Of a stretch of 64,000 nucleotides of DNA, positions 1 to 11,171 are shown piece after piece (position 1 is the first letter of the stretch; each line of letters opens with the position of its first letter). The position numbers were made by a program, and so were the translations under genes. This DNA is from Symbiodinium microadriaticum (lineage: Eukaryota > Sar > Dinophyceae > Suessiales > Symbiodiniaceae), in the NCBI GenBank assembly GCA_001939145.1, contig LSRX01000356.1, positions 246,412 to 310,411 on the forward strand. The letters run 5' to 3'. The notes below the pieces were generated by a model. It was not told where the DNA came from. It was given only the letters and a program-made list of their open reading frames with translations, and ran no database searches.

Positions 1-112
1 GTGCGTTCCGCATGCATTGACCAGCCCCATAACTCAGCAAGGTCCCCAACAAAAACTTCACTAGGCAGCGCTGGGCGCGCAATATTTCGGGTTCAGGCAT
101 TTACCCATGGGC

Positions 113-199
113 CCTAGGCTCCATTGTAGTTCCTTTTTGGGATTACCCTATAGGATCCTAAATACGAGCCACAAAAAGGAGCTACCATGGAGCCTATGG
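113..199. repeat. MITE-like palindrome, family D copy 1
   Basis: The left arm reads TAGGCTCCATTGTAGTTCC and the right arm is its imperfect reverse complement ending GGAGCCTATGGG. The middle has TTGGGATTACCCTATAGGATCC. Two more copies lie at 12566 and 28410. Confidence 0.75.
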
Positions 200-298
200 G
201 TTTTGAGTTATAGTAATAATATACCCCAGAGAGGGTCCGGGGTTTCTTATTATGGTTCTAGTACAACATACTCCAAAGCCCTTTTCTAATTTATTCAG

Positions 299-374
299 GC
301 AGGTCTTGCTCACACTTCCGACCTTCGCCTCCCTGCGTCCGACTTGGGAAATGACTGTGCGCGCAGAGCCCTGG
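299..374 (+). CDS. candidate exon, unknown protein
   Basis: This open segment lies between tttattcag and a GTAAAC donor (CTGG|GTAAAC) and is 76 nt (phase 0 to 1). It would encode AGLAHTSDLRLPASDLG and more. It is one of the better splice-site pairs in the first 5 kb. No domain is recognised. Confidence 0.4.
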
Positions 375-598
375 GTAAACAAGAAACACCTACTAGACTA
401 GAAAATGCCCCAAACCCCTAAACCCTAAACCCCTCTTCTGACAATTACTGTAAGAACTCCTGAGGTCCCAGAATTGCTGTAAGACATTTCCAGGGCTCAA
501 CAAAGCTGACCCGCATCTAAGCCCAGTCGGCATTGGACTTCACATAGCAACTTAGTAGGCGGCGTTCAGCTTTCAAAGCAAACGAAGCAAGCGTGCAC

Positions 599-686
599 AT
601 ATATATATATATATATATGTATATGTATATGTATATGTATATATATATATATGTGTATATACACACACATACGCATATACATATAA
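599..686. repeat. (TA)n / (GTATAT)n microsatellite
   Basis: An AT dinucleotide run grades into GTATAT and then CACACA and ATACGC variants. It has no coding potential. Confidence 0.9.
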
Positions 687-1191
687 GCTAACTTCCAGGG
701 AAGGCAGCAACTTGCAGTCAGCCCAAAAGGGACCCCTTATGCGCCCGGTTAAGATCGAGGTCTGCTGCCGCCTGGCCTGAACAGCTCACCTTGGAACCTG
801 CATCCTACCCTAAACCCTAAACCCAAAACCCAAAACCCTCAACCCTAAAGCCTAACCCTAAAGGGTCCCGATACTTTTGGGACCCTCAGGCACTCTCCTT
901 GGGAGACTCCGGACCCTGCTAAGGAGATACTAGGACCCTTAGGGTAAACCCTCACCCGGAAACCTTGGCAGCAGCGTCCTTGCATCTTGCACTTCCATCC
1001 GGCATCAATGAATCTTGCAAGAAACCCCTGAAAACTACAGGACAAAACGCTAAATCCCGAACCCTGAAATCCGATTGGCCTATACCTTATAGCCTAAACG
1101 CCACGCCCCGAGATACCCTGATCTATAATCTTTGACAGATAGTTAAGGTTTTCGGTTTAGGGTTTGGGCTTAAGCCTTTATCCCGACTATG

Positions 1192-1491
1192 TCAGCCATA
1201 AGTAGAGTCTGCACCCCAAGTTTCTGCTCTAAGCATTACGGTCCCTATGTTAACCCCGAGATCCTGACGCCTCGATGCGTGCAAGGACCCCGGCAAGAAG
1301 CCGCTCTTCTGAGTTTCTGAATCGGAATCCTTCTCGGAGTCTCCAAGACACCCGCTCAGTAGTCCAGGAATTGATACCGGGAGATTTCTGTGTTTTTTTT
1401 CTGCTTTGCATTGTGCTTGGGTTCTAGTGTAGGACCTCTTATACAAGCTTCCGGAAGTTCGGGTTGATGGATTTTTGATCCTGCCCGGCAC
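1192..1491 (-). CDS. unassigned 99-codon open frame
   Basis: This minus-strand frame is hydrophilic, with an S/D/E patch (GDSEKDSDSETQKSG). The opposite strand also carries an ATG frame (1189-1320, starting MSAISRVC), so strand is undecided. The region is free of heptamers. One of the two may be an exon, but no family is recognised. Confidence 0.3.
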   Translation of the reverse strand: MPGRIKNPSTRTSGSLYKRSYTRTQAQCKAEKKHRNLPVSIPGLLSGCLGDSEKDSDSETQKSGFLPGSLHASRRQDLGVNIGTVMLRAETWGADSTYG

Positions 1492-1790
1492 GATCTCTAC
1501 ATTACCAGCCTGGGCCCTTCCACCCTGAAGCCTAGACGCTAACGAAAGTTGCTACATTATAGTAGCTACCCACCTGCGTCTTCTTTCAGGCCCAGGCTTT
1601 CTATACACACCAAAAAGCTAGATTTTGGCGGGTTAGGGTAAGCTGCGACACAGAGCCCAGACTAAACCTGGAACCTTGAACCAAGAGAGACTCGTTACGG
1701 AACCCTACTGTGATTACTGCTTCTTCAGGGCTTCCGCAGGTCAGACCCCTGACTTCAGGGCGGTGCGTTTCACGTGACAAATGCTCCGAT

Positions 1791-1872
1791 TCCCTAAGGG
1801 TCCAAGTACCGAAAACAGGATTCCACGAGTTCGATAATGAGCTGGGTTTCGTGCATCTAAGAGTCCATATGC
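1791..1872. repeat. family F terminal-repeat element, degraded
   Basis: It starts CCCTAAGGGTCCAAGTACC and ends with a decayed inverse (CTAAGAGTCCATATGCC). It matches elements at 10813, 28556, 39840 and 62799. Confidence 0.5.
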
Positions 1873-2192
1873 CTGAATGGCCGTGGGATTTCAAGATTTT
1901 CCAATGCAAATACCCCGATGGTATCCCCTGAACCCTAAACCCTAAATGTTCACTGTGGGGTTTTCTCCCCATTGAGCTTCAGGGCTACAGGCATATAGGG
2001 GTTTAGGATATTCCGAGGGTCCAAATGCTCGAGGCTTCTTTCAGGATTTGAGGGTCTCTTAGGGTACGGTCCTATTGCGATACTTCAAGGGTCGAAGATC
2101 TCAAGCAGCAGGGTTTTCGGTACCATAAATCTGTATAATAGCTGGGTACTTGGACCGTCTAGGATTGCAAGGCAACTCCCTGCTCAAAGCAG

Positions 2193-2224
2193 GTGGAGAG
2201 AATCAGTGTCGACGAAGAGCCCAG
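2193..2224 (+). CDS. candidate micro-exon VERISVDEEP
   Basis: This 32-nt segment lies between caaagcag and a consensus donor CCAG|GTGAGC. It is acidic and hydrophilic. It is too short for homology, and the splice sites are the main evidence. Confidence 0.45.
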
Positions 2225-2759
2225 GTGAGCTGATAGAGCCCCCGATCCTAAAGCCCTTCAAACCGTTAAGGATAGAATCAAGTGTGACGACTTCAACCCC
2301 CGACTCTACACTACGCCCGAAATCCCGTGGTCAAGCAGACTTGCTGCAGCCCTAAACCCTTTATGCCCTAAATCCTTCGAAAAAACGTAGTTAATCAAGT
2401 ACCTATGTCTACAGACCTCAAACCCAAAACCCTTAGAATCAAGCACACAGGATGTGTAGCATAACAACATACACCCCCTCCTGCAGAGTAACCCTCGTCC
2501 GATTGCTCTACCCTTGAGAAGACAGCCGCAGCTCGGCTGAGCTCTTGTGCACAATATTGCAATACCTAGACTCCTCCCCGCCGATCGAACCTACAACACC
2601 CGACAATGTTGGATAGTCCTGGCTATATACATCCTTATAAACCCCTGATCATGAAACTGGACAAAGCCCTCGCTCCACACCCTACATTTGGGGGGTCCTG
2701 GTATTTATAAAGTAGGTGTATGAATTTTCCCGTCTGCCATGTCTGTCTGGGCTGTACAG

Positions 2760-2819
2760 GGCCTCTGCGGGAGAATCTGCCTCCGAGACATCTTCTGCAG
2801 ACGGCGAGGGCTTCGAATT
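2760..2819 (+). CDS. candidate exon, Ser/Glu-rich
   Basis: It follows ctgtacag and reads ASAGESASETSSADGE, a disordered Ser/Glu/Ala segment. No GT donor follows. The best end is a GC donor (GAGG|GCTTCG), so the 3' boundary is uncertain. Confidence 0.4.
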
Positions 2820-2984
2820 TCGGGCTTAGGGTACATAGGGTTTAGGGCTCCCCATGCATTTAGCGGCTGGCTTGATGTTTGCCTGTTCTCTTTCGCGGTT
2901 TTCTCTTAAAGCTTCTTAACACCGAGCGGCAGAGAGAAGGACTCATTTCCCAGAGGCGCTCCCTGTGCAGCGGAAGTTTCATCA

Positions 2985-4260
2985 CATCAATCACATCTTA
3001 GGGTTTCGGGTTTGGGGTTTAGGGTTTTTGACCCCTATAAGTTTCACCACATCTTGACTCTTAGACCCTAAACCCCTAAACCCCGTGATGTACAAGCGCT
3101 GGCATGGTTGGTTTCATGATCACATCAAGCAAGCGAAGCAATCTCAGGACTCAGGGCTTCAGGTGGCAATGACATGTCCGGGGTATTCCGGGCATTGGGT
3201 TCTGGGATGCTCTTTCATTTAATTCAGGAATGTATCCTCAAATCATCGTAGGATCCCTGATACGAATTATGCGGTATATTCCTTACTTAAGACACTTTGG
3301 GAGGTCTTGTGCCTAGACGGTTTAGGGTTTAGGGGTTTGAAGGGGTTTGGGGGTTTAGGGTTTAGTGTTTTGACTTTGAGGTTATCTCATCGCACGGATT
3401 CGGACTGAACTAAATGGTTGGATGCAGCCATGTCTTGGTAATGTAGGTGTCTGAAGACTTGCCCATCTATTCCCTGGGGTTTTGGGTCTAGGGGTTTAGG
3501 GTTTAGGGGCTCAGGGTTCGGGTTTATCTATACTTAATCTTCCACGAAACCCTATTCTTTTCATCAAGGCGCCTATGTGACGCTGGTTTTGGTGTGAGTG
3601 GGTGTAGGTTCTCCGCGCTCAAGCACGACAACCCAATGCATGAACCCAATACCTTGCACTACATCAACAAACACCGTTGAGTCTGCCAGCCAGGACCCCC
3701 TAGTCGGAGTCTGTGGCAGAGGCCCACCCCAGATGGACACAGTTGCGGCCTAGTGTTCTCGTTTCACCAACCGTGGAAATCGATTCCGAAAGCTTGAAGC
3801 CTACTTCCCCGGATTTACAAGCCTACTCTCCTGGGCTTAGGGTATATACAGGGTTTAGGGTTTGTTAAAAGGAAACGCAAGTATAAGTGTAACAGCCCGT
3901 AAGCCTGTGCCCAGCTCCTGAATAGCCCAGCAATCCCCGCTCCCTGGCCTGAATCCATACCGGAGGGCTCTGTCATAACGGCCTGAAGAGTATGCTATAC
4001 AGAGGCACATCATGCTTATATGTATGCGTAGGTCTAGGCTTCATGGTTCGAAACGAGGGGTCGGGCTTGTTAAGCAGGGTCTGAGTGTTCTGCCCAAGCA
4101 GTTTCCGTTTTGTTGTTGTGGGCTTGGGGTTTAGGAGCTTAGGGCTCAAAACCCTAAACCCAAACCTGCTAAGCCCTAAACCCTAAACCCTGAACCCTAA
4201 CCCCTTTTTTGGTCGAAGGCTGGAGTTTGGAGTTTGGGGTTCAGGGTTGGAGGCTTGAAG
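2985..4260. repeat. telomere-like heptamer zone
   Basis: Runs of degenerate TTTAGGG (3000-3040, 3320-3370, 3490-3520, 3840-3870) and CCCTAAA (3063-3085, 4150-4205) are mixed with unassigned spacer. I see no convincing exon in this 1.3 kb. Confidence 0.7.
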
Positions 4261-4326
4261 GTTGGAGTTTGGGGAGGTTAAGGGCACTCCCCCTTTCTGG
4301 ATGTCAGAAGCGCTGTCATGCAAAAT

Positions 4327-4444
4327 TCGGTGGATGAAAAAAATCCTGCATTACCCATAATAAGGAATATACCATAACTCCCATAGTTTAGGGTCCTTAA
4401 GGTACTGCAGGATGTATATAGGATGTATATCATCAAAAATACGG
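4327..4444. repeat. MITE-like palindrome, family A copy 1
   Basis: The arms are CGGTGGATG...ATCCTGCATTACC and GGTACTGCAGGAT...ATCATC. The core is ATAAGGAATATACCATA and CCCATAGTTTAGGGTCC. This is a diverged copy with a duplicated GGATGTATAT in the right arm. Confidence 0.8.
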
Positions 4445-5186
4445 AAGCTACCTTCAGCAATGGTTGTGAGTCTGGAAATGGCAAGGAAGAGATAGCTGCA
4501 GGTGCCAGCTGAATGTCGTGCGGCGTGCCTGTCTGTCAGAGCAAAAAGTGGTATCTACTGATCCGGGCCAGGGGTTAAGCAGTGCAGCGGTAGCAATAAT
4601 TCGCACCTTAGCAATACTAGTTCTTAGGGCTCCGTGTTGTTATCAGTATTTTCGCATTTTCAAGTTATTCATGTTTATATTCGTAGTACTGTCATTTTTC
4701 GCACATTGTTTTTATTAATTATGAGCTGAAAGTGTACACTTTTTTCTGCATATGAACTCAGCAACTAAGTTGGGGTTCGTGAGTAGTTGAGTCTGGTCGG
4801 AAATTGCTGGGTTCAGGCTGGACTCCAAAGCCTAAGCAGAACTCACCAGATCAGAAAAGATATCGTTGGCCCGTTACGCCCGCAGAAGGAGCATGCAGAC
4901 CGTAGATCGCAGACCCACAGCCAACCCTCTTACGGAAAGAAGCCCTATATACGCTTCATCTCGGAACCCCTCTATGTTTTTGAGTTTGAATTGGGGGGGG
5001 GGAGTAGTGTGGTATTGGAAGCAGACACAACAACGCACAAGCTTTTAGCTCTCGTGCCTGTCCTGCCACAAGCCTGAGACTCCACCCCCCTACACCCCCA
5101 TACTAACACCCTAACCCCTCAATCGTAGACGCTATGACTGTGTCCGTTGACCTGGGCTGAGGGCCCAAAAAAAGTAGTGCCCGCAG

Positions 5187-5249
5187 GTCAATCTCTTCCA
5201 GTCACAGATCAAGGATGTGACCCGGAAGATGATGGCCGAACCGGCCGCG
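5187..5249 (+). CDS. candidate exon, helical, duplicated downstream
   Basis: The segment is 63 nt (phase 0/0) after gcccgcag and before GTTGGTCAT, and encodes VNLFQSQIKDVTRKMMAEPA. Its last 12 codons recur at 5566-5602 with silent changes at the T, R, A and P codons (acc/act, cgg/cga, gcc/gct, ccg/cca), plus replacements D/N, V/T, K/Q, A/T and A/G. The start of the following intron is also conserved. This pattern supports real protein coding on the + strand. Confidence 0.65.
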
Positions 5250-5565
5250 GTTGGTCATACTGGCTTAAGGGTTTAGGGTTTAGGGGTAGTCTTAGGGAGA
5301 CAAGCTTCAGAGGACCCTTCTTAACCCTACTTAACGTCTCTTCAAAGGGACCTCATTGAGAGCGTCTTTATCCCCAAGGTCCCCCCCTAATCCTAACTCC
5401 TCGAACAGACGGGCCTGGCTAATTCGTGCTAAGGATTCCTTAGAACTCCTTAGTAGACAGATGTTAACATCGGGGCCTGAATGATTACGAAGACTATTTT
5501 GGGGGCTCCCCATTGTGAATATGGCCCCACAACCCTGGTCTGACTATTGCGGCCCCTATACTCGC

Positions 5566-5602
5566 AATACTACTCGACAGATGATGGCTGAACCAACTGG
5601 GG
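5566..5602 (+). CDS. paralogous copy of the 5187 exon (partial)
   Basis: It encodes NTTRQMMAEPTG, aligned to DVTRKMMAEPAA upstream, and is followed by the same GTTGGTCAT donor side. The 5' part of the first exon is not recognisable here. It could be an alternative exon or a decayed duplicate. Confidence 0.5.
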
Positions 5603-5889
5603 GTTGGTCATGCTTTGTACCAGGGTCTCCGGGCCTGAATAACTAGCAATGCTATTCCCTCGGGCCAATTGATCCTTGATATACAGACGGTTTGGGGCTT
5701 AAGGTTGAGGGCTCGCAAGTTTCCCGAAACCCTATGAAGCCTATTTCAGTATGATCATCACTACATCATGTTTTCCCTGCAGCGCCAATTCGTGCAATCC
5801 CTTTGGCCTTTTTGGACCATGCGCTCAACCCCAGAACACTTGAGCCCCCGACCCGTCTCCGGAAAGACATACCGAGGTCTCCAGGACCT

Positions 5890-5985
5890 TGAGCACTCTA
5901 AACCCTAATTAGCCCCTAAACCCTAAGCCCTAAACCCTAAACCCTATGTAAACCCGAAGCCCCAAACCCTACACCCTAAACCTCG
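5890..5985. repeat. CCCTAAA telomere-like array
   Basis: About ten degenerate C-rich heptamers lie in tandem. Confidence 0.85.
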
Positions 5986-6194
5986 ACTCTGAACATGATA
6001 ATGTTGGTCTGGGACTTCGGACGCAAAGCTACTCCTTCATCCTCGCCAATCCCTCTGCCCCGGAACCCCAAACTCGAAGCCATAATTTATAATATACGCC
6101 CTGAAAAAACCCTTGACCCAAACCCGGAACAAGACCCGGCCACCTCCGGGGACCATAGACCTGAACCTGAAATCCCCTCTGTGCCAGGCTACAG

Positions 6195-6238
6195 TCAGTG
6201 AGCTCTCCATGCATCAAGCAACCGCGCACAAGCTCCAG
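6195..6238 (+). CDS. candidate exon SELSMHQATAHKLQ
   Basis: This is a 44-nt segment between ggctacag and CTCCAG|GTGCAC (phase 2 to 0). It is a short amphipathic helix-like peptide and fits with the neighbouring + strand coiled-coil islands. Confidence 0.5.
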
Positions 6239-6397
6239 GTGCACAATCTCTCTATTGAAGGCTTCATTCAGTCTGGGCCATTCTAGCCGAAGGGCCCACA
6301 GGTTTGGCGCAAAGGGCCCGTAATAAATAGATGCAAATCTAGACGTCGGTGACGTAGATGGACATGGACATGGAGACAAAGATGCGGACAGAGATGG

Positions 6398-6552
6398 TAG
6401 GTCCTGTAGGTGGGCCGGTAGTAGGCAGGTAGGTAGCCAGCTAGGTAGCTAGGTATCTAGGCAGGTTGATAGGTGACGAGGTAGATCGGTAGATACTTCG
6501 ATAGGTAGAGTGGTGGATAGGTAGATGGCTAGACAGGTAGATGGGTAGATAA
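6398..6552. repeat. GTAG/GATA tetranucleotide repeat, degenerate
   Basis: Imperfect GTAG, GATA and CTAG units (gtaggtaggtagc, gataggtaga) run about 150 bp. Confidence 0.85.
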
Positions 6553-7084
6553 GTCCCGAATCCCGAAATCCTAAACCCTAAACCCTATAAGTACACAGAT
6601 GGAGAGATATTTGCTTTTACCATTTGCACAGATAGACGGCGCATCAAGGGAACCAACCCCCCCCACGCCTTGTGAACTTGAACCGTCGGAGTTGGCTTCC
6701 TTTGTGGGTTACACTTCGGGGCCGCACCCATCGCTAGCCCGGAAGTTCCATGTAGTATACTAGGCATATAATATAAACATGTATGTTTTCTAAATATAAA
6801 TTCATACATATATATATATATATATACACACAAATTGATCTATTTGTTGTTGGTTTGCTACATGCTGAGATTTTGTTTGCCCCAAGAGGGCACTTAAGGT
6901 TGTGAGACTGGCTAACCAGTGTATAAGCCTGTTCTCTTACTCTCGGAGGATCAACACAGGATGAAGATCATGCCACAATAGTCTGTTCTGATTGCGTAGC
7001 TGTCGTTACAGTCGTTACAGTTCAGGGTCTAGGGCTGTAGGGTTTCGGGTCGGGGTTTAGGGTGTAAAGGTCGTGGATTTCGGG

Positions 7085-7130
7085 TAAGGGTTTAGGGTTC
7101 AAACCCCAAACCCTAAACCATCCTAAACCT
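7085..7130. repeat. head-to-head telomere-like junction
   Basis: GGGTTTAGGG runs directly into a CAAACCCCAAACCCTAAACC stretch. The G-rich strand switches to the C-rich strand within about 5 bp. Confidence 0.6.
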
Positions 7131-7477
7131 TCGACACTTTGTAAAATATCAAGAAACTCTTACAATACGAAAACCTGCCTAGATGCCCACCAAACCTTAT
7201 GGAGCCACCGAAGCACCCCTTTTTTGAACCTAGCGCAACCCTACAGTACAAGACACTATAGAAAGTTGCATAAATCCCTTGACAGTTCCTGGTTTCATAC
7301 CCTATGACAAATCCTACCCATGTTTAATACCCTGTGAGCAACCCTACAAAACCTCATAGAGCTTTGTGAAACCCGAAAACCCTAAACCCTAAACCCCAAG
7401 CCCTATAAACCCTAAACCCCAAGCCCTAAACCCTAAATCCCAAACCCGAAACCCTAAACCCGAACCCCCGGGTGCAG

Positions 7478-7546
7478 AAAGAGCGCGACGACGTCTGCGA
7501 GCGTGCCATCGTCGCTCGGGACCGACTTCAAAACGGCGAGGCGCAG
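7478..7546 (+). CDS. candidate coiled-coil exon
   Basis: After gggtgcag the frame reads KERDDVCERAIVARDRLQNG, a charged heptad-like helix. The 3' end is unclear: GAG|GCGCAG (GC donor) or CAGG|GATG. The frame stays open to a TAG at 7574. It resembles the helical islands at 5187, 10038 and 27748. Confidence 0.55.
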
Positions 7547-8170
7547 GGATGTTCGGGAAGAGGGTCTAAGTTGTAGGGCTTGGGCTAGTATAAGCAGGTT
7601 TCTAAAGGATATCCATTACGGGCTTCATAGAGGGCTACATCCGGTTTTTCATGGGTGCTGGATGTAGGAGTACCAACCCCTGAGTTTGTACAGTGGACAT
7701 CCGTGGGCTTAGGGCATAGCCGTTGAGGGATCCTTTTGTGTACTTCCCTTTGAAATATATTACCCTTTTCCTCCATATTTATAGCAGCACCGTATCCCAA
7801 CCCTAGAACTAGTTAGCTGAACAAGACTTACAATAGAGAGGTCAAGTTGGAGCCCGAACCCCACACCCCGAACCCAGAGCTTGCTGCCCAAAGTTGCCTA
7901 TGTGCGTTGACGGTTTAGGCATCAGCGTCTAGGGTGTAGGTTTAGGGATCATCAGTTTTGAGTCCTAGCATATTACGTGCACACCTTATGCGATGAGAGA
8001 ATCAGAATCCCAGGGCCCTAAACCTTGGGGTTCATCGGGGTTTAGGGTTTAGGGGTCTTGAACCCCGAGGCCAACACCCCAAATTCTCAAACCCTAAACC
8101 CCTACAATAGCTACTATACTATAGAAGCCTAACAATAATTTCCAATACGATTTGTTCGGGTTCCTCATTA

Positions 8171-8281
8171 TACGATTGATGATATAAATCCTGCAATTGC
8201 AGTACCTTAAGGACCCTAAACTATGGGAAATATGGTATATTCCTTATTATGGGTAATGCAGGATTTATATCATCAGCCGTA
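8171..8281. repeat. MITE-like palindrome, family A copy 2
   Basis: Arms are TACGATTGATGATATAAATC and GATTTATATCATCAGCCGTA. The core is in reverse orientation relative to copy 1. Confidence 0.85.
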
Positions 8282-8399
8282 TGATTCTTTCGGGTTCCTC
8301 ATTGTAGCTCTACTATAAGGAAGCCCAGAAGGGCCATCGGCTTGGCTCCTGGAGCCCTTCGCTATCAAAGTCAACTGGATGCAACGGGATCTCTCCTTT

Positions 8400-8590
8400 A
8401 CATCGAAGCTCCTTTTCGGTTTTAAGGTTTAGTATAGGGTTTTAGGGTTTTAGGGTTTATAAGCTTAAGGTTTCAGGTTTTAGGGTTGAGGGTTTTAGGG
8501 GTCATAAGCTTAAGGTTTGGGCTTTAGGGTTGAGGGTTTTAGGGTTTATAAGCTTAAGGTTTAGGGTTTTGGGGTTTCGGGTTTCGGGCT
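8400..8590. repeat. TTTAGGG-like array with TTATAAGCTTAAGG units
   Basis: Heptamers alternate with a repeated GTTTATAAGCTTAAGG phrase seen three times (about 8455, 8505 and 8545). This gives a higher-order period of roughly 45 bp. Confidence 0.75.
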
Positions 8591-8612
8591 TATAGGCTCT
8601 TTCTTCTCCCAG

Positions 8613-8699
8613 GCCTCTCCGAGTAAGGAGAATCCGTCTAAAGAGCATCAAGTCAGAAGTTCTCGGCAATCTCCGCCAAGCCATCCCAGCGCCTTTTCG
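8613..8699 (+). CDS. candidate exon, Ser/Pro-rich
   Basis: This 87-nt segment (29 codons, phase 0/0) follows tctcccag and precedes GTTAGG. It begins ASPSKENPSKEHQVRSS and continues with SPPSHPS, a typical disordered linker. Clean boundaries, no stop and strong contrast with the flanking heptamers support it. Confidence 0.6.
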
Positions 8700-8836
8700 G
8701 TTAGGCACCATCTTTGCGAAGCAAGACGCTTACAAGACCCTAAACCCCAAACCCTCAACCCTAAACCCTAAACCCTAAGCTCAGGACGGAAAAGGGTCCC
8801 AAAAAAAAAAGGAAGAACCTAAGCCCAAGAAATTAG

Positions 8837-8902
8837 GACTGGAGCACAGCGCTGCGGAAGTCGATCCAGGCGACTTCAACGGGATTCGCAGTGGCAATTC
8901 AG
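8837..8902 (+). CDS. candidate exon
   Basis: The 66-nt segment lies between aaattag and AATTCAG|GTTCCT. It encodes LEHSAAEVDPGDFNGIRSG. An overlapping frame is also open, so phase is uncertain. Confidence 0.4.
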
Positions 8903-9060
8903 GTTCCTCTCGCAGTGGGCCACCTGGCTGCCGACAAATTCTCGCAAACGCGACCCTAAACCCTAAAGCCCAAACCCTAAGTCATAAACCCTAAAGCCTA
9001 AACCCTAAAGCCTAAGTCATAAGACCTAAAGCCTAAACCCTAAACTCTAAACACGAGCAA

Positions 9061-9165
9061 GTCGCCGCCGGCGACTCTGGGATCGTGGTGCGCCGCACTG
9101 CTGACGGCGAGGAGCTCACTGCCGACCGGGCAAAGATCTCCAGCAAGAATCAATCGGCCGACGAG
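9061..9165 (+). CDS. candidate exon, charged
   Basis: The frame reads AAGDSGIVVRRTADGEEL and then TADRAKISSKNQSADE, ending at GAG|GTGAAG. The acceptor is a weak cgagcaag. Composition is acidic and polar, with no stop for 55 codons. No family is recognised. Confidence 0.55.
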
Positions 9166-9419
9166 GTGAAGGCAGAGGATGGAACCTCCCTGCTCGCCTT
9201 TATGTTTCCCTTGTCGGACCCCTTACAGGAAACCTGACAGGAACACGAAAAGCCCTTAAAGGAATCCCAAAAGCCCTAATCCCTAAACCGTAGACCCCCC
9301 ACAACAGTTACCTTACGGGAGCCCTTGAAAGAAACCCGCATAGTATCCCTGAAAAAAAACCATCAACTCTACTCCCTAAGCCCAGACCCCTTGAACTCCT
9401 TGAACCCCAATGTTACTCC

Positions 9420-9535
9420 CTACCCTAAACCCTAAAACCCTAAACCCTAATCCCTAAAACCCTAAACCCTAAAACCCTAAACCCTAAAACCCTATAAACC
9501 TTAAAACCCTTAACCCTAAAGCTCTCAACCTTAAA
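9420..9535. repeat. CCCTAAA(A) telomere-like array
   Basis: CCCTAAAACCCTAAACCCTA units (7- and 8-mers mixed) form one of the densest arrays in the first 10 kb. Confidence 0.9.
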
Positions 9536-9561
9536 ACCCCTAAAGGCTCCCCCGCTTCCAG

Positions 9562-9659
9562 GAGCTTCGAAAGCCCAAAGCGACCACTGCAGTGCCAGGC
9601 CCCCACTGACACGGCCGATGCTGAGTTCCAAAAGCTGCTGCAGGCCTCTTGCCCGAAGG
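9562..9659 (+). CDS. candidate exon
   Basis: This 98-nt segment lies between cgcttccag and AAG(G)|GTTTGG. It begins SFESPKRPLQCQAPTDT and continues ADAEFQKLLQASCPK. The start of a TTTAGGG-like tract supplies the donor. Confidence 0.55.
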
Positions 9660-10037
9660 GTTTGGCTTCTAGGGTTTAGGGTTTTGGATTTAGGGTTTAG
9701 GTTCTAGGGATCAGAGTTTCTTGAGGCTTTCTGGCTTGAGGGTTTTAGGGTTGTAGTAGGGTTTAGGGTTTGAGGGTTACGAGTTGTAGGGTTTTTCCAG
9801 GTTTTTGTTTTCCTGCCGCTACTGCCGGGATTTAGGGTTGAGGGTTGAGGGTTTACCACACCCTACCAACGCCTTCTTTTCCGCAGGCACACACAAGTAA
9901 GTTGTGGTAGCTTTTTGGATTCTTGAGGGCTTCGGGTGTTGAGATGCATAGTACATTTTCGAACCGCGCCATTCAGAACAGAAGAAGAACGTACACGCAT
10001 GTTTTGCCAGCTGTTCTGTACCTGTGAGCTTGTCCAG

Positions 10038-10098
10038 TACGTCTCAGCCGTGGCAGGGCGAGCATCAGAAGGAGCTGGATCGGCAGGCCACGAGAAGG
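10038..10098 (+). CDS. candidate coiled-coil exon
   Basis: After cttgtccag the frame reads TSQPWQGEHQKELDRQATRR, ending at AAGG|GTTACT. The EHQKELDRQ stretch is helical. A second frame is also open, but this one matches the composition of neighbouring islands. Confidence 0.5.
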
Positions 10099-10407
10099 GT
10101 TACTTACCTACAGTCGCCATTGTAGCTCTTGCTTGAGGATTACTGTATAGGGTTCTAGAGTTGCAAATGGTTGCATGCAAACCTCCAACAAGGAACTACA
10201 CTGGAGACAAGAGGTAGCGCAAACCATCGAACTCTAAACTGTCCCGCAAGAGACTCACCCTTGAGCACTATACCCCTTCATCCCAAGCCGTGAGCCACTG
10301 AATCCGCAAACCTACGGCTTGCTTATCCAAAACCCGAGACCCTGCGCCCAAAACCCTCAGCCCTTAACCCAAACCCCCTACACCTTCATTCTACCGCCCG
10401 AAGTTAA

Positions 10408-10510
10408 TATAGGAGTCTCGACAATTACAAAAATTATTCCGTAGGGTCCCTTATCAGATTAATAGAATGAAGGAGCCCAAAAACCCCATTCTAATTCTTA
10501 AGGCCCAGTA
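10408..10510. repeat. family E palindromic element, copy 1
   Basis: Its features are GACAATTACAAAAATTATTCC at left and GGAGCCCAAAAACCCCATT plus CTAATTCTTAAGGCCC at right. The same plan occurs at 40063, 57318 and 61965. Confidence 0.55.
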
Positions 10511-10812
10511 CCCCAGAGCCAAATCCCTACAGTTGCTGCAGAGCAAGCAACATAGATCGAAGGTTCAGGGTTTCGATGTTTTGGAATTTTCGGTTCAGGG
10601 CCTTGAAGTTTGGGTCTAGAGTGCGGCGCGTTGAGGGTTTAGGATTTAAGAGTTATAAACCCTACAAGCCGTAATCCCAAACACTGTGGTTATAAGATTG
10701 AGCTTGACTTCCAGATGCATCTTGAATCCATGCCCTGTGCAGCACACTACCCAGCCTTTTGCAGCGAAGCCCCCATCGTCGCGCTCCCAGCTGCAATCTG
10801 TATGTTTCCCAT

Positions 10813-10952
10813 TCCCTAAGGGTCCAAGTACCCAAACGGTAGGGCTTCAAGGGTTTAGGGTTGAGGGTTCGGGGTTTAGGCCAAAGCCATTTACAGTATG
10901 GATTTTGGGACCTAAGACCTTACTATTTGGGTACTCAGATCGGACCCTCTGG
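10813..10952. repeat. family F terminal-repeat element, copy 2
   Basis: The left end is CCCTAAGGGTCCAAGTACCC and the right end is TATTTGGGTACTCAGATCGG plus ACCCT. A TTTAGGG tract lies inside. Confidence 0.65.
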
Positions 10953-11171
10953 GATTTGCATTGTGTCAAACGTTCCACTACGGGTCTCTATTTGCCAAGT
11001 GCCCACGCTTGCTCAACTCACTATGCTTCGGTTCAATGTTCACACTGTGCGTGCCCCAAGCCCTGGCCCCTAAACCCTAAAACCTAAAACCTAAACCCTA
11101 AACCCCAAGCCCTGGCCCTAGCCCCTAAAAGTTAGGACACCCGAAGAGGGCTGGACCCTAAACCCGCGCAG

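Noticed and set aside
886..948. Conserved coding pair with 41199-41243 (AAGGAGATACTAGG)
   Set aside because: The + frame at 886 has a stop and the block is itself an imperfect hairpin, so a repeat element is more likely than an exon.
3000..4260. Scattered short open frames in telomere-like DNA
   Set aside because: Frames such as GFRVWGLGF are translations of TTTAGGG variants.
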